From positions 248,001-312,000 of the forward strand of contig NZ_FPCH01000004.1 of NCBI RefSeq assembly GCF_900116175.1: a DNA stretch of 64,000 bases. Reading direction: 5' to 3'. The notes below the pieces were generated by a model. The model was not told the origin of the DNA. It ran no database searches and saw only the letters and a program-made list of their open reading frames with translations. How positions within the stretch are numbered: the stretch's first letter is position 1; every line of letters starts with the position of its first letter. Shown here piece by piece: positions 54,880-64,000 of the stretch. The stretch is from Hyphomicrobium facile. Lineage in GTDB: Bacteria; Pseudomonadota; Alphaproteobacteria; Rhizobiales; Hyphomicrobiaceae. The position numbers and the translations under genes are program-made.

Positions 54880-57440
54880 TTAGAATTTTACCTTTATGCC
54901 GCCGTAAGCTGCAAAGGGGATGGCTGGAACCACGGTCCGCGGGTTGTTCTCGTCGAACTCGATATTGGTTACGTCCTCCAGTTCGTTGGTTTCGTCCACG
55001 TTGAAGTAGGTCCCGTAGAGCGAGTAGCGCTTGTCCGTCAGGTTCTCGATCAACCCGTAGATCTGGATGTTTTCCGTCACGTCGTAAGACGTATGCAGGT
55101 TGACCTTGGCGTAACCAGCCAGCGGCCGCGAGAGGTTAGCCTGATCCTCGAAGAAGAACTGCGAACTTGCGGCGACGAGGTCAGCACCGAACTTCCACTT
55201 CGGCGTCATCCAGTAATCGAAACCTGTCTTGAACGTGTGGGCCGGAATGCCGGAAAGGCGGTCGCCCTTATGAATGGAGGTGCAGTTTCCGAGATCATCA
55301 TCATCGTCGTCTCCATCACCGGGAGGGCACGGAAAGACGCCGGGGCCTTCAGGATGGTTGGGCGCCGGGAACAACGGAATATCGGACTGGAACGTAGCGT
55401 TGTTGTAGGTGTAGTTCGCGTAGGCAAAAAGGCGCTTCGAACGATACGCGATGTTTGCCTCCACGCCTTGGCGCAAAGTCGTGCCGATGTTCTGGAAGTA
55501 GCCGCGGCCTGTCGCAGTGGAGGCAGCGCTCATGATGTCGTCAGAGTTCTCAGTGCGGAACAGGCCGACGCCCCAATCCCATTGCGATCCGTTCCAGTTA
55601 TTGACCGTACCGCGCAACCCGGTTTCCCACGTGCGAGACACGACCTGCTTCAACGGCGGATCCGACGTGAGGAAGCTCTCGATCAGGCACGGATTCTCAG
55701 GATCGGAGCAAGCGATCTCCGCCGCGGTCGGCGCGCGGTTGGCTTCCGAATAACCGCCGTACCAATTCAGCGCTGGACTGAACTGATAGGTTAGGCCGGC
55801 CGTTGGGTTGAAGCGGTTGTACTTGTTGACCCCGTTGAGCTTGTTCATCTCATCGTTCTCGGGATCGCCGGTATTTTCAATCTCGATGCGCGCGTAGTTG
55901 AAACGGCCGCCAACTGTCAGCGCCAGCTTCTCAGTGATGTTGAATGTATCGACGATAAAAGCTCCGAAATAATCGTTCGTCGTCGACAGGGAACGCGGAA
56001 AGAGCTCATCGCTCGTCATGATGATGCCCTGGCCGTCGACAACGAATTTCGGCTGCATGAAGCCGAGTTCGCTTTTCGCCGTATAGGCCACTTTGCCGCG
56101 ATCGTAGCTGACGCCGACGACAAACTGGTTTTCATGACCGAAGAGCCTGGCCTTCTCGGTGGCCTGAAGGCTGATACCCGCGCCGTCAGCATTCTGCGAC
56201 GTCTGGTCGATCGAGGCATAAGCGACGTCGTCCCGGAACGGGATCTGCTCGCCCGTGGCGACATTCTCCACCTCATCCCCGTCCGAACAGAGGAAGCCAC
56301 CGCAGTTGCTCGGCTCTTCGAACAGGTTGCCGTCCAAGTGCTTCTGATTGAAATGGCGATAGTACGTGGCACCCGAGAACGTCAGGGTATCCGTCGCCCT
56401 CACCTTACCGTTGAACGAGTACATCTGCATCTCGTTGTCGGTCGTCTGAGGCGACGTGAACGTCAGGCTTCTGCTGATAGCGAGAAGCTGCTCAGGCGCT
56501 GCGGCCGTCACGCCGACGTGATTGTCCGCGCCGGTGAAGTTGAAATGGAACTCGGCACGGTCGCCTTTGACACCAAGGTCGAAGTAGCCTCTGCGCACCT
56601 CGGCATCCGAGAAGTCGCGGAACCCATCATCGTTGATGGCTTCGAATGCTCCGTAGATACCCCAGTTGCCGCTTCGATAACCCGCTTCCGTCGAGACCTG
56701 CTTACGGCCGAACGAACCAAAGCGCGTGTCTATTTCCGCGCCCTGGTAGTTGAAGCCGTCCTTCATATCGACGACGACGGCACCGCCGAGCGCGTTGAGA
56801 CCGAACACGGGATTGCCGGTCACCACCGCAATGTTGTTGACGGCATTCGACGGCAGGAAGTCCCAGTTGACGATATCACCGAAGGCTTCGTTGATCCGAA
56901 CGCCGTTCTGATAGACGGCGAGCCCCTGCGGGACGCCATTCACAGGCGACGCCTCGAAACCACGGATTGAATGTTGGTCTGGAACTGGTTGCCTTGCAGG
57001 TCGCTGAGGATCACGCCAGGGATCTGGCTCTGCAGCGCTTCCTGAACGATAACCGTTCCGTCTCTCTTGATATCGGCCGAATTGACCTGGAAGACGCTGC
57101 CGGGAACCTTGTTGACCGGAATTTCACTGCCGCCCATCGGCGACATCTTCACGGTACTTGCTTCGGTTGGCTCAGCGAACTCAGAGTTCACAGGCGTGGC
57201 AACGACGGGCGCTGCGGCCGCAGGTTTCTTAGCCTGCTTGACGGGCTTCGGCTTGGGCGCCTGCTGTTCCTGAATGACCTGAACTTCGGGAAGGGTCTCG
57301 TTTGCAGCCGGCGGAGATGTCGCCGATCCAGCATTACCCGCGTCCTGTGCGATGGCGAAACTCCCGCCGCCGCCGATCAAAAGCGCAACGGCTGCCGCCG
57401 AAGCAAACAATTCACGAGTCATGTCCCCAAACTTCCCCAT
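54880..57440 (-). pseudogene. lutH: LutH-like TonB-dependent receptor, interrupted by a one-base frameshift
   Basis: Outer-membrane receptor that would be about 850 residues. The first frame (57440 to 56940) has a signal peptide near AVALLIGGGGSFAIAQDA, a Pro/Lys linker and the plug start GSVFQVNSADIKRDGTV, ending LQGNQFQTNIQ. The frame then shifts; the second frame (56943 to 54880) continues with NGVPQGLAVYQNGVRINEAFG and runs to the C-terminal IPFAAYGGIKVKF. Restoring one A near 56966 gives IQFRGFEASPVNGVPQG, the normal plug sequence. The barrel holds an acidic loop between two Cys (55282-55329). It resembles lanthanide-uptake receptors beside quinoprotein genes. Either a real lesion or a sequencing error. 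Confidence 0.85.
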
Positions 57441-57926
57441 TTTCTTGGCGCTGCGTTGAAATGCTCTGCCGAAGCATTAAGCCGCCGCACCCCCCATTGG
57501 CCGACTCCGGCCATATTCCCGAACCAGGGAAAAGGTTTTTATCAGGGTGGGTCAATCCACGGATTGGCCAGAGTTTTTCCCGCGGAGGCCTCTTCCTGAG
57601 CCCCCGTGACATTGTTGCAACGAAATTTCCACAATCGGGAAAAAGTCCCTGCCGAACCGGGAACTATAGTGGCTGTTGCACCTCGAATTCCCGCTCCCCG
57701 CGGCAGGTGAGTCGGCAGCCCAGATGCATCGAGATACCGATCTGCCTGATGTGACCCGAGACCATCGCGATCGGGTGTCGAGCGCTATCCCCGCCTTCAA
57801 GGACGAAGGGACTTGAGCCTCGCCATCGCAATTTTCCACAACTTCCCCGTGTGAACCACTCGCGATGGTCGAGAGGAAGCGGATAAAAGCTCATCTCTAC
57901 TCCAGCGACGTCCGCATGTGAGATCA
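57441..57926. other. Intergenic region between receptor gene and pyruvyl transferase gene
   Basis: Divergent region of about 486 bases. No gene has convincing features here. It would contain the promoter of the receptor; no clear operator, riboswitch or repeat was seen. Confidence 0.5.
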
Positions 57927-58934
57927 ATGACAGACGTGATGGTCTCGCTTCGAGATGACATGGAGCGATTTCTGGCGGAATTCCGCGGCAGGAAAGTGCT
58001 TCTCATTCCGAACGAGGGCAACGGCGGCGACTGCCTGATTCTGGCGTCGACGCTCGCTGCAATGTCCAAAGCGTCGATCGACGTGCAAGTCGTCGACGAT
58101 CAGACGGATTTCAAAAACCAAACGGTATTCCTGGGCGGCGGCGGAAACCTCGTCGGCATCTATGGAGGCATGCGTCGGTCGATCAAAGCGTGCCGCCACG
58201 AAGCCGCGCGCATCGTCCTTCTCCCGCATACCATCAGAGCCAATGAAAAACTGATCAAGAGACTCGACGGCCGCACCACGATTTGGTGCCGCGATAAGAG
58301 ATCGTTCGAACATGTCAGCCGCACCAATCCGAAGATTGACTGCCGGCTGACGCATGACATGGCGTTTCACTGCGATGTTGAAGACTTCTTGAGCGATCCG
58401 GAATGCAATGCTTTGGGATCGCCGCTTCTGGAAGCGAGCCTGAGAGGCGCCGGCGTCAGCCTCGAACAACTGTCCCGATTGCCGCTTGTTCGATTTATGC
58501 GCACCGATAAGGAATCCGCAACGTCGAAGATGGAGAGCGACCTCGACGTATCGAAAGTCTTCACCGGTGTCGCCGACGTCGAGACGTCAAGGCTTCGCGC
58601 CTGGTGCTTTTTGAAAACGATCTCGGTCGCAAGGCAGGTCACGACAGACCGGCTGCATGTGGCGATCGCTTGCGCTCTGCTGGGCAAGGAGTGCGAACTC
58701 GTCGATAACTCCTACAGCAAGAACAGAGAAATCTACGCGTTCAGCCTCGAGCGCTTTCCATCGATTTCCTTTTGGAGAACCGCCGGCCCGAAAATAGCTG
58801 ATCGACCGTCCGGCAAAAAGCCGCTGCTTGCAAGGTTAGTCAAACATGGCCGCCGCCTAGCCCGCTATCGTGCTTTAGCTGACGTCGTTAGACACCCACA
58901 ACTGCAGCCTTCCGGACTCGGGTCCACGGATTGA
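57927..58934 (+). CDS. Polysaccharide pyruvyl transferase family protein
   Basis: A 335-residue protein. Motifs are KVLLIPNEGNGGDCLILASTL near the start and TVFLGGGGNLVGIYGG, followed by IVLLPHTIRANEKLI and VTTDRLHVAIACALLGKECELVDNSYSKN. These belong to the pyruvyl transferase family that decorates cell-surface polysaccharides. ATG 57927 is used, with GTG 57918 in frame. No glycosyltransferase cluster is nearby, so the substrate is unknown. Confidence 0.82.
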   Translation: MTDVMVSLRDDMERFLAEFRGRKVLLIPNEGNGGDCLILASTLAAMSKASIDVQVVDDQTDFKNQTVFLGGGGNLVGIYGGMRRSIKACRHEAARIVLLPHTIRANEKLIKRLDGRTTIWCRDKRSFEHVSRTNPKIDCRLTHDMAFHCDVEDFLSDPECNALGSPLLEASLRGAGVSLEQLSRLPLVRFMRTDKESATSKMESDLDVSKVFTGVADVETSRLRAWCFLKTISVARQVTTDRLHVAIACALLGKECELVDNSYSKNREIYAFSLERFPSISFWRTAGPKIADRPSGKKPLLARLVKHGRRLARYRALADVVRHPQLQPSGLGSTD

Positions 58935-59056
58935 GCGCTGAGGAAGCCCGCGCTCACTACGTTTCAACTTGCATCTCTCATGCCCACGAACAAATATCGA
59001 CCAAATCTCACGCACAGAACCTTCTTGGTCCTTCGTTCGAGCACTGTGGCCACCCA

Positions 59057-59581
59057 ATGACCGATCCGGCATCGTCGCCGCCACCTCAGTCCATGTTGGC
59101 AAAATTACTGGCCGGACCGATAGGCCCAGGCGAACTCGTGTGGATAGGACTTCGCCCATCACGTAACGCGCCCATGATCATGCCGACGACGGCGACTTTG
59201 ATTTCGCAACGGGGCATCGAGGGCGATCGCTATCGCACGGAACGCAACGGTCCGCGTCAGGTCACACTCATCGCCGCGGAAGATATCGCCGCGATCGCAT
59301 CGTTCCTCGGCAGAGAGGCTGTCGTTCCAGAACTGCTGCGCCGAAACCTTGTTACCCGCAGCATCAACCTGATCGCCCTCAAAGGTTCTAGCTTCCGCAT
59401 TGGATCGGCGACGCTGGAGACAACCGGCGAGTGCGCACCCTGCAGTCAAATGGAAGCGAACCTCGGACCGGGCGGTTACAATGCCGTCCGCGGTCGCGGC
59501 GGCCTGACTGCAAGGATCATCGAGGGCGGCAAGATACGGGTCGGCGACAGCATCGAACGGCTCGCTCGCCTCGAGCGTTGA
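59057..59581 (+). CDS. MOSC domain protein
   Basis: A 174-residue stand-alone MOSC protein. The domain shows RGIEGDRYRTERNGPRQVTLIAAED, RRNLVTRSINLIALKGSSFRIGSATLE and the cysteine motif TGECAPCSQMEANLGPGGYNAVRGRGGLTARI. MOSC domains bind molybdenum cofactor and sulfur. ATG 59057 is chosen; the frame is open to 58931 but upstream residues show no family pattern. Partner enzyme unknown. Confidence 0.85.
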   Translation: MTDPASSPPPQSMLAKLLAGPIGPGELVWIGLRPSRNAPMIMPTTATLISQRGIEGDRYRTERNGPRQVTLIAAEDIAAIASFLGREAVVPELLRRNLVTRSINLIALKGSSFRIGSATLETTGECAPCSQMEANLGPGGYNAVRGRGGLTARIIEGGKIRVGDSIERLARLER

Positions 59582-59766
59582 CCGGCTTCACCGCCGGATC
59601 GTTCAAATTTTATTCTAGATTTCGAGCGGCTTTAAAGCTTCAACGAGCAAGTAGGCAAGCCGCGTTAGCCATCGTTCCGCTTTCTCCAGGCCAATGCCCC
59701 GGCCATCGCAAACCCAAAGTAATATTTTACGCAGGCTTAAGGGCTCGGCTGATGTTGTGACGTTCG

Positions 59767-60159
59767 TTGCGTCATCACACGTTCGGAAAATCCCCGGTGC
59801 CTGTCCCCTCCGCGAATTTACTATACCGCAAATCCACGTCTTCTCCGGCGACCATTGCAAGTCTCCTGGGCATCGGCATCCTCGTCGCGGCTCTCGTCAG
59901 CCTGTTCCTGCCGTCGCACGAGGACAGGATGGTCACGACGGCGAAGAACCAAGTCCTCAACCAACTCGCCTATCCATCTGGCGCTGTCTTCGCTCAAGTC
60001 CGCGTGGCGGAGGAGCGAGTTCGCTCGTGGACGTCGCACGTCGTCCAAGGCTGCGTGAAAGAGCGCAACCCCACCAGCGAATTCCCAATGTGGCGGGGGT
60101 TTTCCGTTGAAGGCGACGAGGTGAGCTTTCGCTCGCTATACTGCCCATTCCTGCCCTGA
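59767..60159 (+). CDS. Hypothetical membrane-anchored protein
   Basis: A 130-residue frame with one N-terminal hydrophobic segment (ATIASLLGIGILVAALVSLFL) and a polar C-terminal part with two Cys (QGCVKERNPTS and SLYCPFLP). The only start at the left end is a TTG (59767), so the start is not certain. No family recognised. Confidence 0.45.
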   Translation: MRHHTFGKSPVPVPSANLLYRKSTSSPATIASLLGIGILVAALVSLFLPSHEDRMVTTAKNQVLNQLAYPSGAVFAQVRVAEERVRSWTSHVVQGCVKERNPTSEFPMWRGFSVEGDEVSFRSLYCPFLP

Positions 60160-60199
60160 TCGGTCGCCGGCGCAAACAGGAACCGGTACAATTAAAAAA

Positions 60200-60231
60200 A
60201 GCGGCAGAAGCGCTTGCGCGTCCCTGCCGCT
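60200..60231 (-). terminator. Rho-independent terminator
   Basis: AGCGGCAG (60200-60207) pairs with CTGCCGCT (60224-60231); the loop holds a further small stem. Read leftward the stem runs into TTTTTTAATT. It lies 31 bases past the end of the exported Arg/Trp-rich gene. Confidence 0.75.
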
Positions 60232-60262
60232 CCATCAGGCCAATCGGCCTCCCGCAAAACTT

Positions 60263-60568
60263 TTATCGCCAGCGGCTATCGCCGCGCCAATCGCGCCTGT
60301 CGTTCCAGCCGTAACGGTCGCGATCCCGATTGAACCGGTGATCCCCACGCCAGTGTCGGCGCCAGCCTTCGTTGCCGTAGCCCCACCGACGCTCGTGACG
60401 CCACCACGGACGACGGCCTTCGTAATACCCGCCGTCATGGACCTGCTGGACGGATGAGCCGCTGCGATAGGTCTTGTTGCCCACTGCGAAGTCCGCCTTT
60501 GCCTCGGCCATGCCTCCAAACGTCATCAGGGCAACCGCGACCGGCAAAAGTGCAAGAGTGCGTTTCAT
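60263..60568 (-). CDS. Small exported Arg/Trp/Tyr-rich protein
   Basis: A 101-residue protein from ATG 60568. Signal peptide KRTLALLPVAVALMTFGGMAEAKA, then a mature part with FAVGNKTYRSGSSVQQVHD and a basic, aromatic tail rich in Arg, Trp, Tyr and Gly (RRPWWRHERRWGYGNEGWRR). Similar basic exported proteins occur in many Hyphomicrobiales; function unknown. A terminator follows it. Confidence 0.7.
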   Translation of the reverse strand: MKRTLALLPVAVALMTFGGMAEAKADFAVGNKTYRSGSSVQQVHDGGYYEGRRPWWRHERRWGYGNEGWRRHWRGDHRFNRDRDRYGWNDRRDWRGDSRWR

Positions 60569-61207
60569 GACTTTGTCTCCCTCAAGCGCGCGTAATGCCG
60601 CTTGATTGGAGAGCATTCAACACGAGCATCCCGGAACCGATGCTGAACGGACGGTTCAACTGCCATTGGGAACCACGCCGCAAACTCGCCATCATCGTAC
60701 GGAGAGCACACGCCCCGACCGCGTCGCATGCAAAGAACTGGAACGTGCGAGAGAGGTCAAGAAGCAGGGCCGAAGAACGCGACTCCGGCCACGCATTTCA
60801 GAAATTCATATGAGCTTAGACGCATTCGTGCGGTTCCAACGCACGGATGAACTCTGAACCGAGCCTGGCACCCGGCGCGGCGCGGCCTGTACGGAAGACA
60901 ATGCTGCAAGCATCGATCTAAGCTTAGAAATTCTATTCAGTTCTCACATTCGTTTCTCGTGAGTAAATCAATTTCCGTTTTTGAGAGCAGCGGTGTGGAC
61001 ATTGACAGATGATCTAAATCGGCCGCCGCGAAGGTGCTGCCCAAGTTCCTGGCGCACCAGCGCACAGTGTATCGCGGAACGTACGTTCCGCTGAGGCGGC
61101 TCGCACTAATCACAAGATGCGTTTCACAACGCATTCGCCCCAACGACACCTGCGGCGAACGTAAGGATTCGTGCGCGTAACGGACTTGAAGAGAAGAGAA
61201 CACGTCT
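60569..61207. other. Intergenic region before the TPR gene
   Basis: About 640 bases. The only marked structure is an 18-base perfect palindrome GCGGAACGTACGTTCCGC at 61074-61091. Open frames in the region lack protein features. No RNA gene seen. Confidence 0.5.
61074..61091. promoter_or_regulatory. 18-base perfect palindrome, candidate operator
   Basis: GCGGAACGTACGTTCCGC reads the same on both strands. It lies 117 bases before the TPR gene start. Uninterrupted symmetry of this length suits a dimeric regulator; the regulator is not known. Confidence 0.4.
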
Positions 61208-62674
61208 ATGGAAATCGACCAACAGGGACTGGCTCTCACCGGAGCAACCGAAAAGGGCGCAGCGCTTTTTCGCAGCGCTCTCGACGAATTGGTCTACTTC
61301 AAATCCTCGGTTCTTTCGACACTCGACAAGACGATCGAGGAAAATCCAGGTTTCGCTCTTCCCTATTTCGCGCGGGCCTATCTCGATCTCTTCATGACCG
61401 AACCTGAGTTCGCCAAGCGCGCGAAGAACACGCTGGAAGAACTCAAGACGAAGGTCGATATCGCAAAGCTCACGAGTAGAGAGCGGCATCACGCGGCGGC
61501 AATCGAGGCATGGATCGGCGGCGATCTGCGAAAGTCCGCGCGCATCCTCGATCAGCTCGGCCTCGATGAACCGCGCGATATTCTGGCGCTCCGCATCGGA
61601 CACGAGCTGGATTTCTTCGCCGGCAACAAAAGAAGTTTGCGCGATCGCGTCGCACGCCATCTGAACGCATGGAGCCCATCGGATCCCCACTATGGCATCG
61701 TGCAGGGATGCTACGCCTTCGGTCTCGAAGAAAACGGCCAATTCGAACGGGCCGAAGAGCACGGCTTGATCGCGCTGAGCGTTCGCCCCGACGATGTTTG
61801 GGCGCTTCACGCCGTAACGCATAGCTTCGAGATGCGGGGCAAGATCGCCGACGGCCTTCGCTTCATGAACGAACGCAGCGGCGATTGGGCGGAAGGCAAT
61901 CTCTTCAGCGCGCACAATTGGTGGCACAAGTCGCTGTTCAACACCGATATCGGCGACTACACGGCCGCTTTCGAAATCTATGACAAGGCCATCTTCAACC
62001 AGGACTCGCCGAAGATCGCCCTCGTCCTGCTCGATGCATCGTCATTGCTGTGGCGGCTTCATCTTCAGCGGGTTCCTGTGGGGGATCGCTTTGCCCAACT
62101 CGCCCATGCCTGGGATGCCCTGGCGTCAGACCCCTTCTACGTCTTCAACGATGTGCATGCGATCATGGCCTACGTCGGCAGCGGCCGCATCGCCGACGCA
62201 CGCGCAGTGGTAAGCCGCCTCGAGCAATACGTCGCCGACGGCCATCAAGACACGAACAATTATTACAACACGGTTCGCGTCGGCCTCCCGCTTGCGAAAG
62301 CACTCGTCGCTTTCGGCGAAGACCGCTACGAAACGGCCCTCGATCTTCTTTACGACGTTCGCGAAAACGCGATCGAATTCGGCGGCTCCGAAGCCCAGCG
62401 CGATGCAATCGATCGGACGCTGCTTGAGGCAGCGATCAGAAGCGGCAGCTCGAACTTGGCCGCAGCGCTCGCGTCGGAGCGTGTCAACCTCAATCCGAAC
62501 AATCCGTACAACTGGTCGAAAATGGCCGAAGCGCTTCGTCTGTCGCAAGCTCTTGAGCGTGCCGGCGAGAGCGACGCCCGGTCGCGATCGCTGAAAGATG
62601 AGGTCCGGCGGAGCCTCGATTGGCGAGAACCGCGAAGCAGCGCCGCCTCGACCGCCTGCCCCTTCCAGAACTGA
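61208..62674 (+). CDS. TPR protein of the TTC38 family
   Basis: A 488-residue helical protein. The family-like motifs are ALTGATEKGAALFRSALDELVYFK, ENPGFALPYFARAYLDLFM, RERHHAAAIEAWIGGDL, DDVWALHAVTHSFEMRGKI and LFSAHNWWHKSLFNTDIGDY. These match the eukaryote-to-bacteria TTC38 group, whose role is not well known. It precedes the flavin monooxygenase by 54 bases and is probably in the same operon. Confidence 0.83.
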   Translation: MEIDQQGLALTGATEKGAALFRSALDELVYFKSSVLSTLDKTIEENPGFALPYFARAYLDLFMTEPEFAKRAKNTLEELKTKVDIAKLTSRERHHAAAIEAWIGGDLRKSARILDQLGLDEPRDILALRIGHELDFFAGNKRSLRDRVARHLNAWSPSDPHYGIVQGCYAFGLEENGQFERAEEHGLIALSVRPDDVWALHAVTHSFEMRGKIADGLRFMNERSGDWAEGNLFSAHNWWHKSLFNTDIGDYTAAFEIYDKAIFNQDSPKIALVLLDASSLLWRLHLQRVPVGDRFAQLAHAWDALASDPFYVFNDVHAIMAYVGSGRIADARAVVSRLEQYVADGHQDTNNYYNTVRVGLPLAKALVAFGEDRYETALDLLYDVRENAIEFGGSEAQRDAIDRTLLEAAIRSGSSNLAAALASERVNLNPNNPYNWSKMAEALRLSQALERAGESDARSRSLKDEVRRSLDWREPRSSAASTACPFQN

Positions 62675-62728
62675 CGCAACAACAACGCTCCCCTCCCTTC
62701 ACCAAAAGTCAAAAAGGACGAACTCTCC

Positions 62729-64000
62729 GTGTCATCGAAAAAATTCCACTTGGGATGGTTCACGAACTTCACCCCCGACGAGTGGAACGAACCATTCTCG
62801 AACGGCGGCAATTCCTGGGACGGCAAATTTCACATCGAGATGGCTCAATCTCTGGATCGCGCCGGCTTCGACTTCATCATGCTCGAAGACAAGCTCGCCA
62901 TTCCCGAAGCATACGGCGGCAGTTTCGAGGTGTACCTGAAGCACGCCCTCGGCATGGCGCCGAAGCATGATCCGGTTCCGCTCGCGACCTTGCTCGCGGC
63001 ATCGACCAAAAATCTCGGTGTCGTCGCGACGATGTCCACGCTCGGCTATCCGCCGTTTCTCTTGGCACGCCTGTGCTCGACCATCGACCACTTGGCCGGC
63101 GGACGCTTCGGCTGGAACATCGTGACGAGCGCCGAAAACGCCGCCGCGCAGAACTTCGGCCTGGACCGCTTGCCGCCCAGAGAGGAGCGCTACGAACGAG
63201 CCCACGAATACATGGACCTCGTCTTCAAGCTTTTCGATTCCTGGGAAGACGGCGCCATCGTTCGCGACCGCGCATCGGGCACCTACGCCGACTTCAAGAA
63301 GGTCCACAAAATCGACTTCGAGGGCAAATACTTCAAATCACGCGGCCCCTTGAACACCGCACGGTCGCCGCAAGGACGTCCGACGCTTCTCCAAGCTGGC
63401 GGATCGCCAACGGGCCGCGACTTTGCGGCACAGTATGCTGATGCTGTCATCGCAGTCGGCGGCGGCGTCGCAGGGATGAAGGAATACCGCGACGACATAC
63501 GCGCCCGCGCCAAGAAGCACGGACGCAACCCCGATGACATCAAGGTGATGTTCCTCGTGACGCCCGTGCTCGGAGAAACTGAGCGCGAAGCGCGCGACAG
63601 GCACGAGCGCATCACTCAAGCCCCCGGCTTCATCGAGCAGAATCTCGCACTGATATCCGCCATTACCGACATCGACTTCAAAAAGTTCGATCTGGAAAAG
63701 CCTTTGCCGGAACGCCTCGTCACGAACGGCGAGCAGGGCTCGCTGGATATGTTCCAGCAATGGGGCACCAGCAAAACACTGCGCCAGCTTGTCGTCGAGG
63801 CCTCGGGAGGAATCTGCGCCTCGATCGAACTCGTCGGAACGCCTGACCAGGTTGCCGATCAAATGGGTGAGGCAAACGAGCAGGTCGGCGGCGACGGCTT
63901 CTTGATCACGACGCCGAGCCTCTGCACCAACCGCCGGCATATCGCGGAAGTGACGGACGGTCTCGTCCCGGCCCTGCAACGCAGGGGACTGGTCCGCGAC
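62729..64000 (+). CDS. LLM-class flavin-dependent monooxygenase (NtaA/SnaA/DszA type), cut by window edge
   Basis: The open frame runs 424 codons from GTG 62729 to the right edge without a stop. It begins SSKKFHLGWFTNFTPDEWNE and shows HIEMAQSLDRAGFDFIMLEDKL, VATMSTLGYPPFLLARLCSTIDHL, GGRFGWNIVTSAENAAAQNFG, SGTYADFKKVHKIDFEGKYF and GRPTLLQAGGSPTGRDFAAQ. These are typical of FMNH2-dependent monooxygenases of the nitrilotriacetate/dibenzothiophene group. The last part of the protein is missing. Its substrate may be a sulfur or nitrogen compound, by family. Confidence 0.93.
   Translation, partial: MSSKKFHLGWFTNFTPDEWNEPFSNGGNSWDGKFHIEMAQSLDRAGFDFIMLEDKLAIPEAYGGSFEVYLKHALGMAPKHDPVPLATLLAASTKNLGVVATMSTLGYPPFLLARLCSTIDHLAGGRFGWNIVTSAENAAAQNFGLDRLPPREERYERAHEYMDLVFKLFDSWEDGAIVRDRASGTYADFKKVHKIDFEGKYFKSRGPLNTARSPQGRPTLLQAGGSPTGRDFAAQYADAVIAVGGGVAGMKEYRDDIRARAKKHGRNPDDIKVMFLVTPVLGETEREARDRHERITQAPGFIEQNLALISAITDIDFKKFDLEKPLPERLVTNGEQGSLDMFQQWGTSKTLRQLVVEASGGICASIELVGTPDQVADQMGEANEQVGGDGFLITTPSLCTNRRHIAEVTDGLVPALQRRGLVRD

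Noticed and set aside
60937-61239. 100-codon leftward frame in the region before the TPR gene
   Set aside because: No ribosome site, no domain, and it overlaps the start of the TPR gene.

Overview
The window is high-GC alphaproteobacterial chromosome and most resembles Hyphomicrobium or a close methylotrophic member of the Hyphomicrobiales. The reasons are the periplasmic quinoprotein/lanthanide gene set (lut/ped-type ABC importer, YVTN propeller protein, a matching TonB receptor and an orphan pqqA), the kdsA-pyrG-secG-tpiA-ppiD-trp-moaC-moeA backbone typical of this order, a Hyphomicrobiales-type intergenic palindrome after moaC, and a CtrA-type box. I see no rRNA, tRNA, CRISPR array, IS element or phage gene, so this looks like stable core and niche-specific chromosome.

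Layout. (1) 1-7.8 kb: a leftward operon (DUF3280-like protein, then a nitrate/sulfonate-type ABC importer cut by the left edge) diverges from a rightward operon that matches the lanthanide-uptake cluster lutA-lutD-lutE-lutF plus an exported protein. (2) 8-10.8 kb: kdsA, a 29-residue PqqA precursor gene with its own terminator, a small membrane protein and a bactofilin. (3) 10.9-16.6 kb: an exported lysozyme-like protein, then leftward tpiA, an exported protein, secG, a lipoprotein and pyrG. (4) 16.8-25.7 kb: rightward ppiD, trpE, sixA, trpGDC, moaC and moeA. (5) 25.8-30.3 kb: a transglutaminase-like protein and a complete EF-P modification module (efp, epmA, epmB) interleaved with a GFA-family protein. 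(6) 30.4-36.1 kb: a molybdopterin oxidoreductase, a DUF3307 protein, an ECF sigma/NrsF pair, and a TetR regulator diverging from an NAD-dependent epimerase over a double palindromic operator. (7) 36.2-43.6 kb: polyamine uptake and gamma-glutamylation (potFGHI, a PuuB-like oxidase, a PuuA-like ligase). (8) 43.8-50.4 kb: an unusual signalling block made of a REC-pseudokinase protein, a methyltransferase with an N-terminal beta domain, a membrane HK-REC-HK hybrid and a second REC-pseudokinase protein. (9) 50.9-64 kb: an aldehyde dehydrogenase, a divergent DHFR-like protein, stress and unknown proteins, a frameshifted LutH-like TonB receptor, a polysaccharide pyruvyl transferase, a MOSC protein, a TPR (TTC38-like) protein and a flavin-dependent monooxygenase cut by the right edge.

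How the parts fit. The lut-type importer (2.9-7.8 kb), the TonB receptor (54.9-57.4 kb) and PqqA would together supply metal and cofactor to PQQ alcohol dehydrogenases that lie outside the window. The TonB receptor reading frame is broken by one missing base, so either outer-membrane uptake is lost in this strain or the base is a sequence error. The best candidate for an undescribed system is the 43.8-50.4 kb signalling block: two response-regulator/pseudokinase proteins flank a methyltransferase and a double-kinase hybrid, and a consensus DnaA box sits in a near-palindrome just upstream of the methyltransferase.
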